Assembly (NCBI RefSeq): GCF_001187915.1
Contig: NZ_LGIU01000045.1
Location: 1-64,000, forward strand
From: Arthrobacter sp. RIT-PI-e
GTDB lineage: Bacteria; Actinomycetota; Actinomycetes; Actinomycetales; Micrococcaceae
Length of the DNA stretch: 64,000 nt
Direction of reading: 5' to 3'
Part shown: positions 33,521-42,568 of the stretch, one piece after another
Layout of the letters: the number at the start of each line of letters is the position of its first letter
Numbering within the stretch: the first letter of the stretch is position 1
Program-made: the position numbers and the translations under genes
The notes under the pieces: model-generated
The model's database searches: none
What the model was told of the DNA's origin: nothing
What the model saw: the letters and a program-made list of their open reading frames with translations, nothing else

Positions 33521-34414
33521 ATGGCCACTGCGGAGTTGATGACGCCGGGCTTCGGCGGCGGCCTTCGCGATGTCCTGCGCTCGCGCTACCTGCTGCGTCT
33601 ACTCGTCGCCAAAGAGCTGAAGGTCCGCTACCGGGGTTCCGTCCTGGGACTTCTATGGTCGTACGTTAAGCCTGGGGTCCAGTTCATTGTCTTCTGGTTC
33701 GCGCTCGGAATCTTCCTCGGCATGAACAGAAACACCGAGAACTACCCGATCTACCTGTTTTCCGGCATCGTGCTCATCAACTACTTCAATGAGGCGCTCG
33801 GCAATGCCGCGCGCTCTATCGTCGGCAACGGTGGTCTGATCAAGAAGATCTACCTACCACGGGAATTGTTTCCCGTGGCATCCGTCTGGGTTTCTGCAGT
33901 TCACTTCGTTCCTCAGCTCGTCGTGCTGCTGATCGCCTGTGTCATCGGTGGGTGGAACCCCGGTCCTGTACAACTTGCCGCGGCGGTAGCCGGATTTACT
34001 ATCGTGACATTGTTGGCTGTCGGCCTGGGTCTGTTCTTCGGGGCAGTCAATGTGTATTTTCGGGACTCCGAGAACTTCGTCGACATGTTGTTGATGATCG
34101 CTACCTGGGCCTCACCTGTCCTATATTCGTGGACGATGGTCCGGGACGGGCTCTTCGATGCGTTCGGGGCCAGTACCGGAGGTGTCTTGCATACCATTTA
34201 TCAGGCCAACCCACTGACCATTGCGGTCGAGCTGTTCCATTTTGCCTTCTGGATGCCGACGACAACCTCACCCCGCACAGACCAGCTACAGGCTGTTCCT
34301 CCTGACATCCTGGATCTGTGGACCCCGATCGGAATAGCGACAGCAATCGTCGTGCTCATTGTGGGGCAATTCACCTTCCGGCGCCTTGAGGGCCGATTCG
34401 CCCAGGAGCTATGA
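33521..34414 (+). CDS. wzm: polysaccharide ABC exporter permease Wzm
   Basis: 297 residues from ATG 33521, one base after the glfT2 stop. ABC2-type permease with six membrane helices and the polysaccharide family signature LLVAKELKVRYRGSVLGLLWSYVKP, then IYLPRELFPVASVW and YFRDSENFVDMLLMIATWASPVLYSW. The homologue in mycobacteria (Rv3783) exports lipid-linked galactan. It pairs with wzt, whose start overlaps its stop by ATGA. It lacks any extra domain. Confidence 0.93.
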   Translation: MATAELMTPGFGGGLRDVLRSRYLLRLLVAKELKVRYRGSVLGLLWSYVKPGVQFIVFWFALGIFLGMNRNTENYPIYLFSGIVLINYFNEALGNAARSIVGNGGLIKKIYLPRELFPVASVWVSAVHFVPQLVVLLIACVIGGWNPGPVQLAAAVAGFTIVTLLAVGLGLFFGAVNVYFRDSENFVDMLLMIATWASPVLYSWTMVRDGLFDAFGASTGGVLHTIYQANPLTIAVELFHFAFWMPTTTSPRTDQLQAVPPDILDLWTPIGIATAIVVLIVGQFTFRRLEGRFAQEL

Positions 34415-35148
34415 CAGTGACTATTGCAGTTGACGTGCAGTCGATCTCCAAACAGTTCGTCCTCCGGCACACCCGCTCCATCAAAGAGGCTTTTGTCTGG
34501 ATCATGAAGGGTCGCAAAGGCGATCTATCGCAGAAGTTCCACGCATTGGATGGTGTGTCCCTCCAGGTGCATCAGGGTGAATCGGTGGCGCTTCTCGGCC
34601 TCAACGGTTCCGGGAAGTCGACCCTGCTCAAACATATCTCGGGCGTCATGCTCCCCGACGGCGGTTCTGTGCGCACACGAGGGAGGGTTGCCGGCCTCAT
34701 CGAGGTGGGTGCTGGCTTCCACCCCGATCTCAGTGGGCGCGACAACGTGTACCTCAACGGTGCCATCCTCGGCATGACCGAGCAGCAGATCAATGAACGT
34801 TTCGAGAGCATCCTGGACTTCTCGGAGATCGGGCAGTTCATCGACACAGAGGTCAAGTTCTACTCCTCCGGCATGTACCTACGACTCGCCTTCTCGGTTG
34901 CCATCCACACGGACCCCGAGATCTTCCTCATCGATGAGATCCTGGCGGTGGGTGACGAGCCATTCCAGAAGAAGTGCTTGGACAAGATCAAAGAATTGGG
35001 GGATGCAGGTAAAACCCTCGTCGTCGTGAGCCATGATCTGGACCTCGTATCGAAGGTATGTCGGAGAGGTGTGCTCCTCGATCATGGTCGCGTGGTTCTC
35101 GATGGGGCCGTGGAAGACGTGGTGGCGTCCATGAGGGGTCGTCATTAA
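34411..35148 (+). CDS. wzt: polysaccharide ABC exporter ATPase Wzt
   Basis: 245 residues from ATG 34411. Walker A is LLGLNGSGKSTLLKHI, the signature segment FYSSGMYLRLAFSVAI replaces the usual LSGGQ, as is normal in Wzt, and Walker B is IFLIDEILAVGD. The H-loop is VVVSHDLD. It ends shortly after the ATPase core and has no C-terminal carbohydrate-binding domain, so chain length or terminal-sugar recognition of the E. coli O9a kind is not expected; this short form matches mycobacterial Rv3781. With Wzm it would flip the undecaprenyl-linked galactan across the membrane. Confidence 0.93.
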   Translation: MTVTIAVDVQSISKQFVLRHTRSIKEAFVWIMKGRKGDLSQKFHALDGVSLQVHQGESVALLGLNGSGKSTLLKHISGVMLPDGGSVRTRGRVAGLIEVGAGFHPDLSGRDNVYLNGAILGMTEQQINERFESILDFSEIGQFIDTEVKFYSSGMYLRLAFSVAIHTDPEIFLIDEILAVGDEPFQKKCLDKIKELGDAGKTLVVVSHDLDLVSKVCRRGVLLDHGRVVLDGAVEDVVASMRGRH

Positions 35149-35181
35149 GTCAGCAGCCGCACCGATCTGGCCACACACCCG

Positions 35182-37218
35182 ATGAGCTGGGTGACCACCG
35201 TTCCAGTTGCTGTTGCGATGCTGGCCGTGTTCTTCCTCCCCGGTTTGGTCCTGGCCTTCGTCGGACGGATGCGGGGTCTGGCAGCATTCGCCGTGGCACC
35301 TGCCCTGTCCTTGGCACTCGGGGGTATCGGCGCGATCCTCCTCGGGTTCGTCGGCATCCGGTGGAGTGTATGGAGCTATATAGGTATCACTGCGGTGGCA
35401 GTCTTGATGGGTGTGCTCCTGACGCATTTCTTCCGCGCGCGGAACCGCGCTCCGATCGGAGAAATCGCGGAGCGGGAGACCGTTTCTAAGGCCGAGCGAT
35501 CGCGAGCGGTACGGCGCATGCGCCGTTTCGCTCCGCTGGTGGGCGTCGTCATTGCGGCGGTCGTCAGTTTCGCGCCCCTTCGGGACGGAATGAGGAGACC
35601 GGATTACCCAGCGCTGACCTGGGATTCCGTCTATCATCACAGCGCCATTCGGTACATTCTCGATACCGGAAATGGGTCGAGTCTCACCCTCGGTGCAGTG
35701 GCGACGAACAACGACGCGCCAGCCTACTACCCGGGTGCGTGGCACGATCTCGTGAGCCTCACCGTCGGCAGTCTACCCATCTCGGTCAGTCTGAACGTCG
35801 CTGCCCTCGTGTTGAGTTGCATCATATGGCCGCTATCCATGGCCTACCTTGCACGGGTCGCCTTCCCGAAGCACACGTGGCTACCCCTCCTCGCGCCGAT
35901 CATCGCATCCGGTTTCGTGGCATTCCCGGCTCGTATGATCTCGTACGGAACGGTATGGCCGGCGGCAATGGGAACAGCTCTGGTCCCGATGCTGATCGGG
36001 CTGACGCTCACAGTCACCTCCCGAAGCACGGACGCCGCAGCCCGGCGCCGTCTGGCTCTGATCCTTGCTGCAGCACTCGTCGGTGCGGCTCTGTGCCATC
36101 CCACGGCACCTATCGCGGCGGTCTTTCTCTCCGCTCCGTTCCTCATCCACCGCTACACCACGTCAGTGATCGCGCTGATCGAGCGAGGCAAGAGAATACG
36201 AGCGGGGCTCGGTGCCGCACTTCCGCTGCTCGGCATCGTACTTGTATGTGCGGCAATCGCGATTGTTCCCCAACTACGGTCGGTCTTCTTCTTCGAAACG
36301 ACCCCTGTAGGTCCGGCGACTGATGCAATTGGTTCTGCGATCTTCGACACCATGCTGATGCCGCTGGTCCACGGTAACGAGGAGCCATTCTGGGTGGCCG
36401 GTCTGCTCGCATCCACCGGCGTCGTCATGACATTGATGCTGCGTGAACATCGTTGGGTCTCGGTCAGTTGGACCATAAGCATCGTGCTGTATGTCGCCGC
36501 AGCGGGGGAGCAGACGGTGCTTCGGCCGCTTGTCGGCTTCTGGTACTCCGATCCGGTGAGGCTGGGAGGACTGGTGCCGATCTTCACGAGTCTGTTGGCC
36601 TCATACGCGGTTCTTCGCACTGTCGAAGCCATGGTTTTGTTCGCAGCCCGGTCGAACGTGACACTACGTGAACCTGTCGCAGCGCTGGTGGCGTCCCTTG
36701 TCATCCTCGTCGGAATCGCGGCGCTCCTATACCCGCAAACAAAGGATTTCAGGACCGAGGAGCGTACTTCTCGCCTCGCGGCCGACTACTGGGAACACCT
36801 ACAGTGGGAGGACGGACTCGCAAGTCTTCCAGAATTGAGATTCATCGAGCGTTTGGGGGAGGAGCTCCCTGAGGACGCCGTGGTACTGGGGGACCCGACG
36901 TCGGGTGCGGCGCTCCTGTACTCCCTGGCCGGTGTGGATACCGTCTTCAGGACGCTGTCTGGATCATGGGATGCCGACGCCAGATACCTCGGTAGAAATT
37001 TCAACCGCATCGACAGGAACCCGCGAATCTGTCGGTTGTTGGCAGAGTATGGAGTAACCCATTTCTACGACGACACTCGTCGGTATCTGCCGGACATCGT
37101 CCACCGGCGGGACATGGTTGGTCTGACGATCATCGGTGTGGATCGTGAAGACCTCAGACTGGTCGACACCAGCGGCGATGGAGCAAGGATCTACGAGATT
37201 GAAGCTTGTGATTCCTGA
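35182..37218 (+). CDS. DUF6541 polytopic membrane protein, possible GT-C glycosyltransferase
   Basis: 678 residues from ATG 35182. About a dozen hydrophobic helices are seen across residues 5-540, starting VAVAMLAVFFLPGLVLAFVG. After the first three helices, an Asp-containing outer loop reads PDYPALTWDSVYHHSAIRYIL, then NNDAPAYYPGAWHDLVSL, the position in which GT-C enzymes carry their catalytic acidic residue. A soluble C-terminal domain (about 545-678) contains LPEDAVVLGDPTSGAALLY and YGVTHFYDDTRRYLP. Such proteins are common in actinobacterial wall-glycan loci. Transfer from a polyprenyl-phosphate sugar is inferred from topology; the sugar is unknown. No ribosome binding site precedes the ATG. 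Confidence 0.8.
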   Translation: MSWVTTVPVAVAMLAVFFLPGLVLAFVGRMRGLAAFAVAPALSLALGGIGAILLGFVGIRWSVWSYIGITAVAVLMGVLLTHFFRARNRAPIGEIAERETVSKAERSRAVRRMRRFAPLVGVVIAAVVSFAPLRDGMRRPDYPALTWDSVYHHSAIRYILDTGNGSSLTLGAVATNNDAPAYYPGAWHDLVSLTVGSLPISVSLNVAALVLSCIIWPLSMAYLARVAFPKHTWLPLLAPIIASGFVAFPARMISYGTVWPAAMGTALVPMLIGLTLTVTSRSTDAAARRRLALILAAALVGAALCHPTAPIAAVFLSAPFLIHRYTTSVIALIERGKRIRAGLGAALPLLGIVLVCAAIAIVPQLRSVFFFETTPVGPATDAIGSAIFDTMLMPLVHGNEEPFWVAGLLASTGVVMTLMLREHRWVSVSWTISIVLYVAAAGEQTVLRPLVGFWYSDPVRLGGLVPIFTSLLASYAVLRTVEAMVLFAARSNVTLREPVAALVASLVILVGIAALLYPQTKDFRTEERTSRLAADYWEHLQWEDGLASLPELRFIERLGEELPEDAVVLGDPTSGAALLYSLAGVDTVFRTLSGSWDADARYLGRNFNRIDRNPRICRLLAEYGVTHFYDDTRRYLPDIVHRRDMVGLTIIGVDREDLRLVDTSGDGARIYEIEACDS

Positions 37219-37231
37219 ACAGTTGCCCCGT

Positions 37232-37260
37232 TTGACACCTATACGAGTGGGGAAGATATG
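37232..37260 (+). promoter_or_regulatory. candidate promoter upstream of wbpA
   Basis: A consensus -35 TTGACA (37232-37237), 17-base spacer and GATATG (37255-37260). A second -10-like TATAAG is at 37323-37328, closer to the start. The region lies in the 161-base gap between the DUF6541 gene and the wbp genes, suggesting the wbp block is transcribed separately. Confidence 0.45.
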
Positions 37261-37379
37261 ACCTCGATCCCGATGGCGGATCCGTGGTCTCCGTCAAGGC
37301 GGTCGAGGTAGGGGTAACAACCTATAAGCTTGTCCAGGACCAACGGGAGAGCGCTGGCCGCTGACATGGAAGGTATTAC

Positions 37380-38669
37380 GTGAAGATCGCAGTCATTGCC
37401 CTGGGTAAGATCGGACTCCCCTTGGCGGTGCAGTTCGCCTCGAAGGGGCACGAGGTGATCGGTGTAGATGTCAATCCGACCACCGTTGCTAACGTCAATG
37501 ACGCGATCGAACCCTTTCCCGGCGAAGCGCATCTGCAGGAGATGCTGTCCGAGCTGGTGCCGGCAGGAAAGCTCCGTGCGACGACGAACTATGCCGAGGC
37601 CGTTCCCAGTGCCGACGCCGTCGTACTGGTGGTCCCGCTCTTCGTCGACGCGGACGCTAAGCCCGACTTCGGCTGGATGGACACCGCGACCGCTGAGCTC
37701 GCACGCCATCTCACACCCGGCACCCTGGTGTCCTACGAGACCACCCTCCCCGTAGGCACCACGCGTGATCGCTGGAAGCCCGCGCTCGAGTCCGGTAGCG
37801 GTCTCGTCGAAGGTGAGGACTTCCACCTCGTGTTCTCCCCCGAGCGGGTCCTCACCGGACGTGTCTTCGAGGACCTGCGCAAGTACCCGAAGCTGGTCGG
37901 TGGTCTGTCTCCCGCCGGAGCAGAAGCAGCGGTGAAGTTCTACGAGGCGGTCCTGGACTTCGACGATCGCCCTGACCTGGAGCGTGGGAACGGAGTCTGG
38001 GACCTCGGTTCGGCAGAGGCGTCGGAGCTGGCCAAGCTTGCCGAGACGACCTACCGTGATGTCAACATCGGTCTGGCCAACCAGTTCGCACGCTACGCTT
38101 CGACCGCAGGGATCGACATCTATCAGGTGATCGATGCATCCAACTCGCAGCCCTTCAGCCACATTCACCAGCCGGGTATCGCCGTCGGCGGACACTGTAT
38201 TCCCGTGTACCCGCGGCTCTACCTCTGGAACGACCCCGCGGCCACTGTGGTGCGAGCCGCCAGGGAAGCAAACGCGGACATGCCAGACTATACGATCGGT
38301 TTGCTTGAGGGCGCGTACGGATCTCTGGAGCAGGCCCGAGTGGTCGTCCTCGGTGCGGCGTACCGTGGAGGCGTGAAGGAGACCGCCTTCTCGGGGGTCT
38401 TCGCGGCTGTCGAATCACTGATCGCCCGGGGTGCGGTTCCGCTGGTGCACGATCCCCTTTATACCGATGAGGAACTCGAGAAGCTCGGATTCACGCCCTA
38501 CCATTTCGGTGAGCCGGCGGATGCCGCCGTCGTACAGGCGAACCATGCGGAGTACTCGGAGCTGTCCCCGGCAGATCTTCCCGGCGTCAAGGCGTTCGTC
38601 GACGGCCGTCGCGTCAGTAGCGCAGATCGGTGGGCTGGCGTGACTTATCGGGTGATCGGTAAGGCTTGA
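37380..38669 (+). CDS. wbpA: nucleotide-sugar 6-dehydrogenase, WbpA-like (UDP-GlcNAc/ManNAc type)
   Basis: 429 residues from GTG 37380. The N-terminal Rossmann fold has IAVIALGKIGLPLAVQFA, then EVIGVDVNP. The middle has SPERVLTGRVFEDLRKYPKLVGG and SELAKLAETTYRDVNIGLANQ. The catalytic Cys is in GIAVGGHCIPVYP (about residue 277). The C-terminal domain has VVLGAAYRGGVKETAFSG. It oxidises C6 of a UDP-N-acetylhexosamine to a uronic acid with two NAD. The R-K-Y-P-K-L-V-G segment fits the WbpA/WecC branch. Adjacent wbpD, wbpE and wbpB favour UDP-GlcNAc as substrate; a WecC role on UDP-ManNAc is the alternative, since a 2-epimerase is also present. Confidence 0.85.
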   Translation: MKIAVIALGKIGLPLAVQFASKGHEVIGVDVNPTTVANVNDAIEPFPGEAHLQEMLSELVPAGKLRATTNYAEAVPSADAVVLVVPLFVDADAKPDFGWMDTATAELARHLTPGTLVSYETTLPVGTTRDRWKPALESGSGLVEGEDFHLVFSPERVLTGRVFEDLRKYPKLVGGLSPAGAEAAVKFYEAVLDFDDRPDLERGNGVWDLGSAEASELAKLAETTYRDVNIGLANQFARYASTAGIDIYQVIDASNSQPFSHIHQPGIAVGGHCIPVYPRLYLWNDPAATVVRAAREANADMPDYTIGLLEGAYGSLEQARVVVLGAAYRGGVKETAFSGVFAAVESLIARGAVPLVHDPLYTDEELEKLGFTPYHFGEPADAAVVQANHAEYSELSPADLPGVKAFVDGRRVSSADRWAGVTYRVIGKA

Positions 38670-38745
38670 CCGAGGACAGCAGCAGCGCGTCTCGCAGGAA
38701 GCGCGGTGGTGTTCTTGATGACGAACTACTAGGAAGAGGAACAGC

Positions 38746-39342
38746 GTGACCCTTGTAGCTGACACAGCCGATGTATCGCCCGACGCGATCGTGGGTGACG
38801 GCTCGAAGATCTGGCATCTTGCACAGGTGCGCGAAGGCGTCAGGCTCGGCGAGAACTGCATCGTCGGTCGCGGCGCCTACGTGGGCACGGGAGTCGAGGT
38901 CGGGGCAAACTCGAAGATCCAGAACTACGCCCTGGTGTACGAACCCGCAGTGCTCGGAGACGGCGTGTTCGTGGGTCCGGCAGTGGTTCTCACCAATGAC
39001 ACATATCCCCGCTCCATCACTCCCGAGGGAGACCTCAAGAGCGCCCACGACTGGATCCCGGTGGGCGTCACGGTGGAACGAGGTGCTTCGATCGGAGCCA
39101 GAGCGGTGTGTGTGGCGCCGGTCGTCATCGGAGCCTGGGCCACGGTCGCCGCAGGTGCGGTCGTCACGAAAAACGTGCCGGCCCACGCGCTCGTCGCGGG
39201 CGTGCCCGCGAAGCGCATCGGCTGGGTGGGGAGGGCGGGGCACCCCCTGAGGAACGACGGCGGGCACTGGATATGTCCCGAGACCGCTGAGGTCTACGAA
39301 GAATCGAACGGATCACTGACGCAGGTAGGGGTAGAGGCATGA
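38746..39342 (+). CDS. wbpD: left-handed beta-helix N-acetyltransferase, WbpD-like
   Basis: 198 residues from GTG 38746, following AGGAAGAGGAA. The hexapeptide repeats are clear (VSPDAIVGDGSKIWHLAQVREGVRLGENCIVGRG as part of residues 9-42, ...VGANSKIQNYALVYE, GVFVGPAVVLTND, GASIGARAVCVAPVVIGAWATV). NCIVGRGAYVG and PAHALVAGVPAKRIGWV are typical of WbpD/WlbB. It acetylates the 3-amino group of UDP-GlcNAc3NA using acetyl-CoA, in the cytoplasm. Its stop overlaps the aminotransferase start (ATGA), so the two steps are coupled. Confidence 0.88.
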   Translation: MTLVADTADVSPDAIVGDGSKIWHLAQVREGVRLGENCIVGRGAYVGTGVEVGANSKIQNYALVYEPAVLGDGVFVGPAVVLTNDTYPRSITPEGDLKSAHDWIPVGVTVERGASIGARAVCVAPVVIGAWATVAAGAVVTKNVPAHALVAGVPAKRIGWVGRAGHPLRNDGGHWICPETAEVYEESNGSLTQVGVEA

Positions 39343-40430
39343 GTAACAGATTCATTCCCGCAGCAAAGCCGATCGTCGGTGACGAGGAGCGCGCCGCGGT
39401 CGACGCCGTCCTGCTCTCGGGCATGCTGGCTCAGGGAGCCGAAGTCGCGGAGTTCGAGAAGGAGTTCTCGGAGGTGCTTCTCGACGGCCGCGGAGCCGTC
39501 GCCGTGAATTCCGGCACCACCGGACTCCACCTCGGTCTCCTCGCCGCAGGCATCGGGCCCGGCGACGAAGTCATCGTCCCCTCCTTCACCTTCGCGGCCA
39601 CGGCGAACTCCGTCGCTCTGACCGGAGCCACCCCCGTGTTCGCCGACATCGAGCTTGACCACTACTGCCTCGACATCGAGCACGTGGCCAGTCTCATCAC
39701 GGAGAAGACGAAGGGCATTATGCCGGTGCACCTGTACGGTCACCCAGCCGACGTGGCTGCGTATCGCTCGCTGGCCGACCAGCACAGTATCGCCCTCTTC
39801 GAGGACGCCGCCCAAGCACACGGCGCATCGCTCGGTGGCCACAAGGTGGGGACCTTCGGGGAGTTCGCGATGTTCTCCCTCTACCCGACGAAGAACATGA
39901 CCTCGGGGGAGGGCGGTATCGTGTCGACGTCGGACCCTGCGATCGAGCGCCGCCTGCGGCTCCTGCGGAACCAGGGCATGGAGAAGCAGTACGAGAACGA
40001 GGTTGTCGGGTTCAATGCCCGGATGACCAACCTGCACGCGGCGATCGGCCGGGTCCAGCTGACCAAGGTGAACGGGTGGACGGAGCAGCGCCAGGCGAAC
40101 GCGGCGTTCCTGACCGAGAACATTGAGGGAGTTACGACGCCGAAGGTCGCGGCCGACGCCGTCCACGTGTACCACCAGTACACCGTGCGCGTGGGAGAAG
40201 ACCGAGACCGTTTCGCCGCCGCGTTGAAGGACGAGTACAACATCGGGTCGGGCGTGTACTACCCGATTCCGAATCACCGGTTGCCCTCGTTCGCACGTAC
40301 CGAGGACCTTCCCAACACCGAGATCGCGGCGCAGGAAGTCCTTTCCCTGCCAGTCCATCCGTCCCTCGACAACGAGGACTTGGACCGGATCGTCACCGCG
40401 GTCAACGCGCTGGCGAAGGCGGGGGCCTAG
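39339..40430 (+). CDS. wbpE: DegT/DnrJ/EryC1 aminotransferase, WbpE-like
   Basis: 363 residues from ATG 39339 (MSNRFIPAAKPIVGDEERAAV). PLP-enzyme features: AVNSGTTGLHLGLLAAGIG, VIVPSFTFAATANSV, DAAQAHGASLGGHKVG, and the PLP-binding Lys in LYPTKNMTSGEGGIV (about residue 186). The C-terminus has VYYPIPNHRLPSF and ALSLPVHPSL-type sequence. It transfers an amino group from glutamate to the 3-keto group made by the WbpB-type oxidoreductase. The gene lies between wbpD and wbpB, with a three-base gap to the latter. Confidence 0.9.
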   Translation: MSNRFIPAAKPIVGDEERAAVDAVLLSGMLAQGAEVAEFEKEFSEVLLDGRGAVAVNSGTTGLHLGLLAAGIGPGDEVIVPSFTFAATANSVALTGATPVFADIELDHYCLDIEHVASLITEKTKGIMPVHLYGHPADVAAYRSLADQHSIALFEDAAQAHGASLGGHKVGTFGEFAMFSLYPTKNMTSGEGGIVSTSDPAIERRLRLLRNQGMEKQYENEVVGFNARMTNLHAAIGRVQLTKVNGWTEQRQANAAFLTENIEGVTTPKVAADAVHVYHQYTVRVGEDRDRFAAALKDEYNIGSGVYYPIPNHRLPSFARTEDLPNTEIAAQEVLSLPVHPSLDNEDLDRIVTAVNALAKAGA

Positions 40431-40433
40431 CGC

Positions 40434-41432
40434 ATGGCCGATCTGAGGGTAGGCCTCATCGGTCTGGGTATGATGGGGCGCCACCATGCGCGCGCCATCC
40501 GTGAGGTCGAAGGACTCGAACTGGTGGCCGTGGCGGACGCCTACGGTGATCCCCATGGTGCAGCCGGAAACCTGCCCATGTGCGGCTCCGTGGACGAACT
40601 CATTGCCCATGATCTCGATCTGGCGGTGTGCGCCGTCCCCACCGGTTTGCACGAGACCGTGGGCCTGGCCCTCGCGGCCGCGGGAGTCCATACCCTCGTG
40701 GAGAAACCCATCGCGGATACGCTGGCATCGGGTCAGCGACTGGTCGAGGCGTTCGAGGGTGCCGGCCTCGTCGGGGCAGTAGGGCACATCGAGCGTTTCA
40801 ACCCGGCCCTGCAGTCCTTGCGTAGCAGGCTGGAGTCCGGCGATCTCGGGGATGTCTACCAGATAGCCACGCGGCGACAGGGACCTTTTCCTGCCCGAAT
40901 TGCCGACGTCGGCGTGGTCAAGGACCTCGGCACCCATGACATCGATCTCACATCGTGGCTCGCACAGTCGCCCTTCGCCTCGGTCTCAGCGCGGACCAGC
41001 ACCCGGTCCGGTCGCCCGCACGAGGATATGGTCACGGCGTCCTGCCGGCTGGAGAACGGCGTGATCACGAGTCACTTGGTGAACTGGCTCTCCCCCATGA
41101 AGGAGCGGCTGACGGTCGTGACGGGTGAGAAGGGCGCCTTCGTGGCCGACACTCTCACCGCCGATCTGACGTTCTACGAGAACGGGACCTTCACCACGGA
41201 GTGGGAGGCCGTCTCCAACTTCCGCGGCGTGTCGGAGGGCAATGTCACGCGCTTGGCGTTGACGAAGAGGGAGCCGCTACGTTCGGAACTCGAGGCATTT
41301 CGCGACGCCGCTCTCGGTGTCGCCGACAACACCGTCACCATGCGCGAGGGCCTCGATACGCTGCGCGTCGCGGAGGCGATGATCGAGTCCGCCGATACGG
41401 AGTCGACGATCGGTCTCGCTGCGTGGCGCTGA
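40434..41432 (+). CDS. wbpB: Gfo/Idh/MocA oxidoreductase, WbpB-like 3-dehydrogenase
   Basis: 332 residues from ATG 40434. The NAD-binding N-terminus is LRVGLIGLGMMGRHHARAI, followed by VHTLVEKPIADTLASG with the conserved EKP, then VGHIERFNPALQSLR and VVKDLGTHDIDLTSWLA. In the Wbp pathway this enzyme oxidises the 3-hydroxyl of UDP-GlcNAcA to give the ketone used by WbpE. Its last bases overlap the GTG of the next glycosyltransferase. Substrate is inferred from the neighbours; the family alone is broad. Confidence 0.85.
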   Translation: MADLRVGLIGLGMMGRHHARAIREVEGLELVAVADAYGDPHGAAGNLPMCGSVDELIAHDLDLAVCAVPTGLHETVGLALAAAGVHTLVEKPIADTLASGQRLVEAFEGAGLVGAVGHIERFNPALQSLRSRLESGDLGDVYQIATRRQGPFPARIADVGVVKDLGTHDIDLTSWLAQSPFASVSARTSTRSGRPHEDMVTASCRLENGVITSHLVNWLSPMKERLTVVTGEKGAFVADTLTADLTFYENGTFTTEWEAVSNFRGVSEGNVTRLALTKREPLRSELEAFRDAALGVADNTVTMREGLDTLRVAEAMIESADTESTIGLAAWR

Positions 41433-42568
41433 AGGTCACCATAGCAACGCGGTTATACCCGCCCGAAGTGGGAGCCGCCGCCTTCCGCCTCGAAGCACTG
41501 GCTCGCGGTCTTGCCGAGGTGGGCGCTGAAGTGTCCGTGCTCACCACTCACCCGCCCGGTCCGCGGCTCCCCGCACAGCCCGCGGTGAAGCGATGGCCCG
41601 TGCTGCGGGACGCCGGGGGTAACGTCCGTGGTTACGTGCAGTACCTGAGTTTCGATGCACCATTGTTCTTCCGGCTCCTGTGGAGCCGTGCGGACATCGT
41701 GGTGTCCGAACCGCCTCCGACCACGGGGATCATGGTCGCGGCGTCATCGCTCCTACGACGCCGCGGGTACGTCTACTACGCAGCCGATATCTGGACCGAC
41801 GCACTTGCCGCGACGGACGCGCCCGCTCCCGTGGTTGGACTTATGAAGGTCCTGGAGGGGATTGCCCTTCGTAGGGCACGAAAAGTCGTTGCGATCTCCG
41901 ACGGTGTCGCGGAGCAGACACGTCAATTCGGTGTGGATCCCGCTCGCGTGGTCGTGGTCGGTAACGGTGTCAACACCGATACGTTCTCTGCAGAGGGGCC
42001 GACGGCGACTCCCGGCTATCGTTACTTCGTCTACACCGGGACCATGTCGGAGTGGCAGGGGGCCGGTGTCTTCATCGACGCGCTGGTACTCGTGCTGCAG
42101 CGCCACCCTGATGTACGGCTGCACTTCTTCGGGCAGGGTTCCGCCGAGGCCGCTCTGCAGTCGAGAGCCAGGGAAGTGGCACCCGGTCGAGTGCTGTTCA
42201 ACGGCGTCGTGCCGCCTGATGAGGCTGCACGATGGCTCCGTGGTGCGACGGCTTCTCTCGTGAGTATCGTGCCGGGCCAGGGCTACGACTTCGCCAAGCC
42301 GACCAAGATCTACGCCGCAGCTTCGTGCGGGATCCCGGTGATCTTCGCGGGAACGGGCGATGGCGCGCAGATGGTGATCGACAACGACCTCGGCTCCGTG
42401 AGCAACTACTCTGCCGTCGACATCGCGGATGCCATGCTGCAGGTGCTCGAGGCGCACGACACTCGACGAGCCACACGTTCGTCGTGGGTGGAGGCCAATG
42501 CATCCCTGCGTATGGCTGGGCGGCGCGCAGCGGCCGAGGTGGTCAGCGCTGTTCCAGCAGGGCGCTGA
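41423..42568 (+). CDS. GT4-family glycosyltransferase, WbuB-like
   Basis: 381 residues from GTG 41423, overlapping the wbpB stop by 10 bases. The GT-B fold is shown by LKVTIATRLYPPEVGAAAFRLE, a middle with VVSEPPPTTGIMVAASSL and YYAADIWTDALAATDA, and the C-terminal donor-binding motifs VVVVGNGVNTDTF, YFVYTGTMSEWQGAGVFIDA and KPTKIYAAASCGIPVIFAG. The WbuB family adds aminosugars such as FucNAc or QuiNAc-type residues. Position directly after wbpB suggests transfer of the diacetamido-uronic acid. The 3' end overlaps the convergent wbpI by 26 bases. Confidence 0.82.
   Translation: MALKVTIATRLYPPEVGAAAFRLEALARGLAEVGAEVSVLTTHPPGPRLPAQPAVKRWPVLRDAGGNVRGYVQYLSFDAPLFFRLLWSRADIVVSEPPPTTGIMVAASSLLRRRGYVYYAADIWTDALAATDAPAPVVGLMKVLEGIALRRARKVVAISDGVAEQTRQFGVDPARVVVVGNGVNTDTFSAEGPTATPGYRYFVYTGTMSEWQGAGVFIDALVLVLQRHPDVRLHFFGQGSAEAALQSRAREVAPGRVLFNGVVPPDEAARWLRGATASLVSIVPGQGYDFAKPTKIYAAASCGIPVIFAGTGDGAQMVIDNDLGSVSNYSAVDIADAMLQVLEAHDTRRATRSSWVEANASLRMAGRRAAAEVVSAVPAGR

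Noticed and set aside
37380-38669. UDP-glucose 6-dehydrogenase
   Set aside because: The sequence around the catalytic Cys (GIAVGGHCIPVYP) and the neighbouring wbpB/D/E genes fit the UDP-N-acetylhexosamine dehydrogenase branch better.
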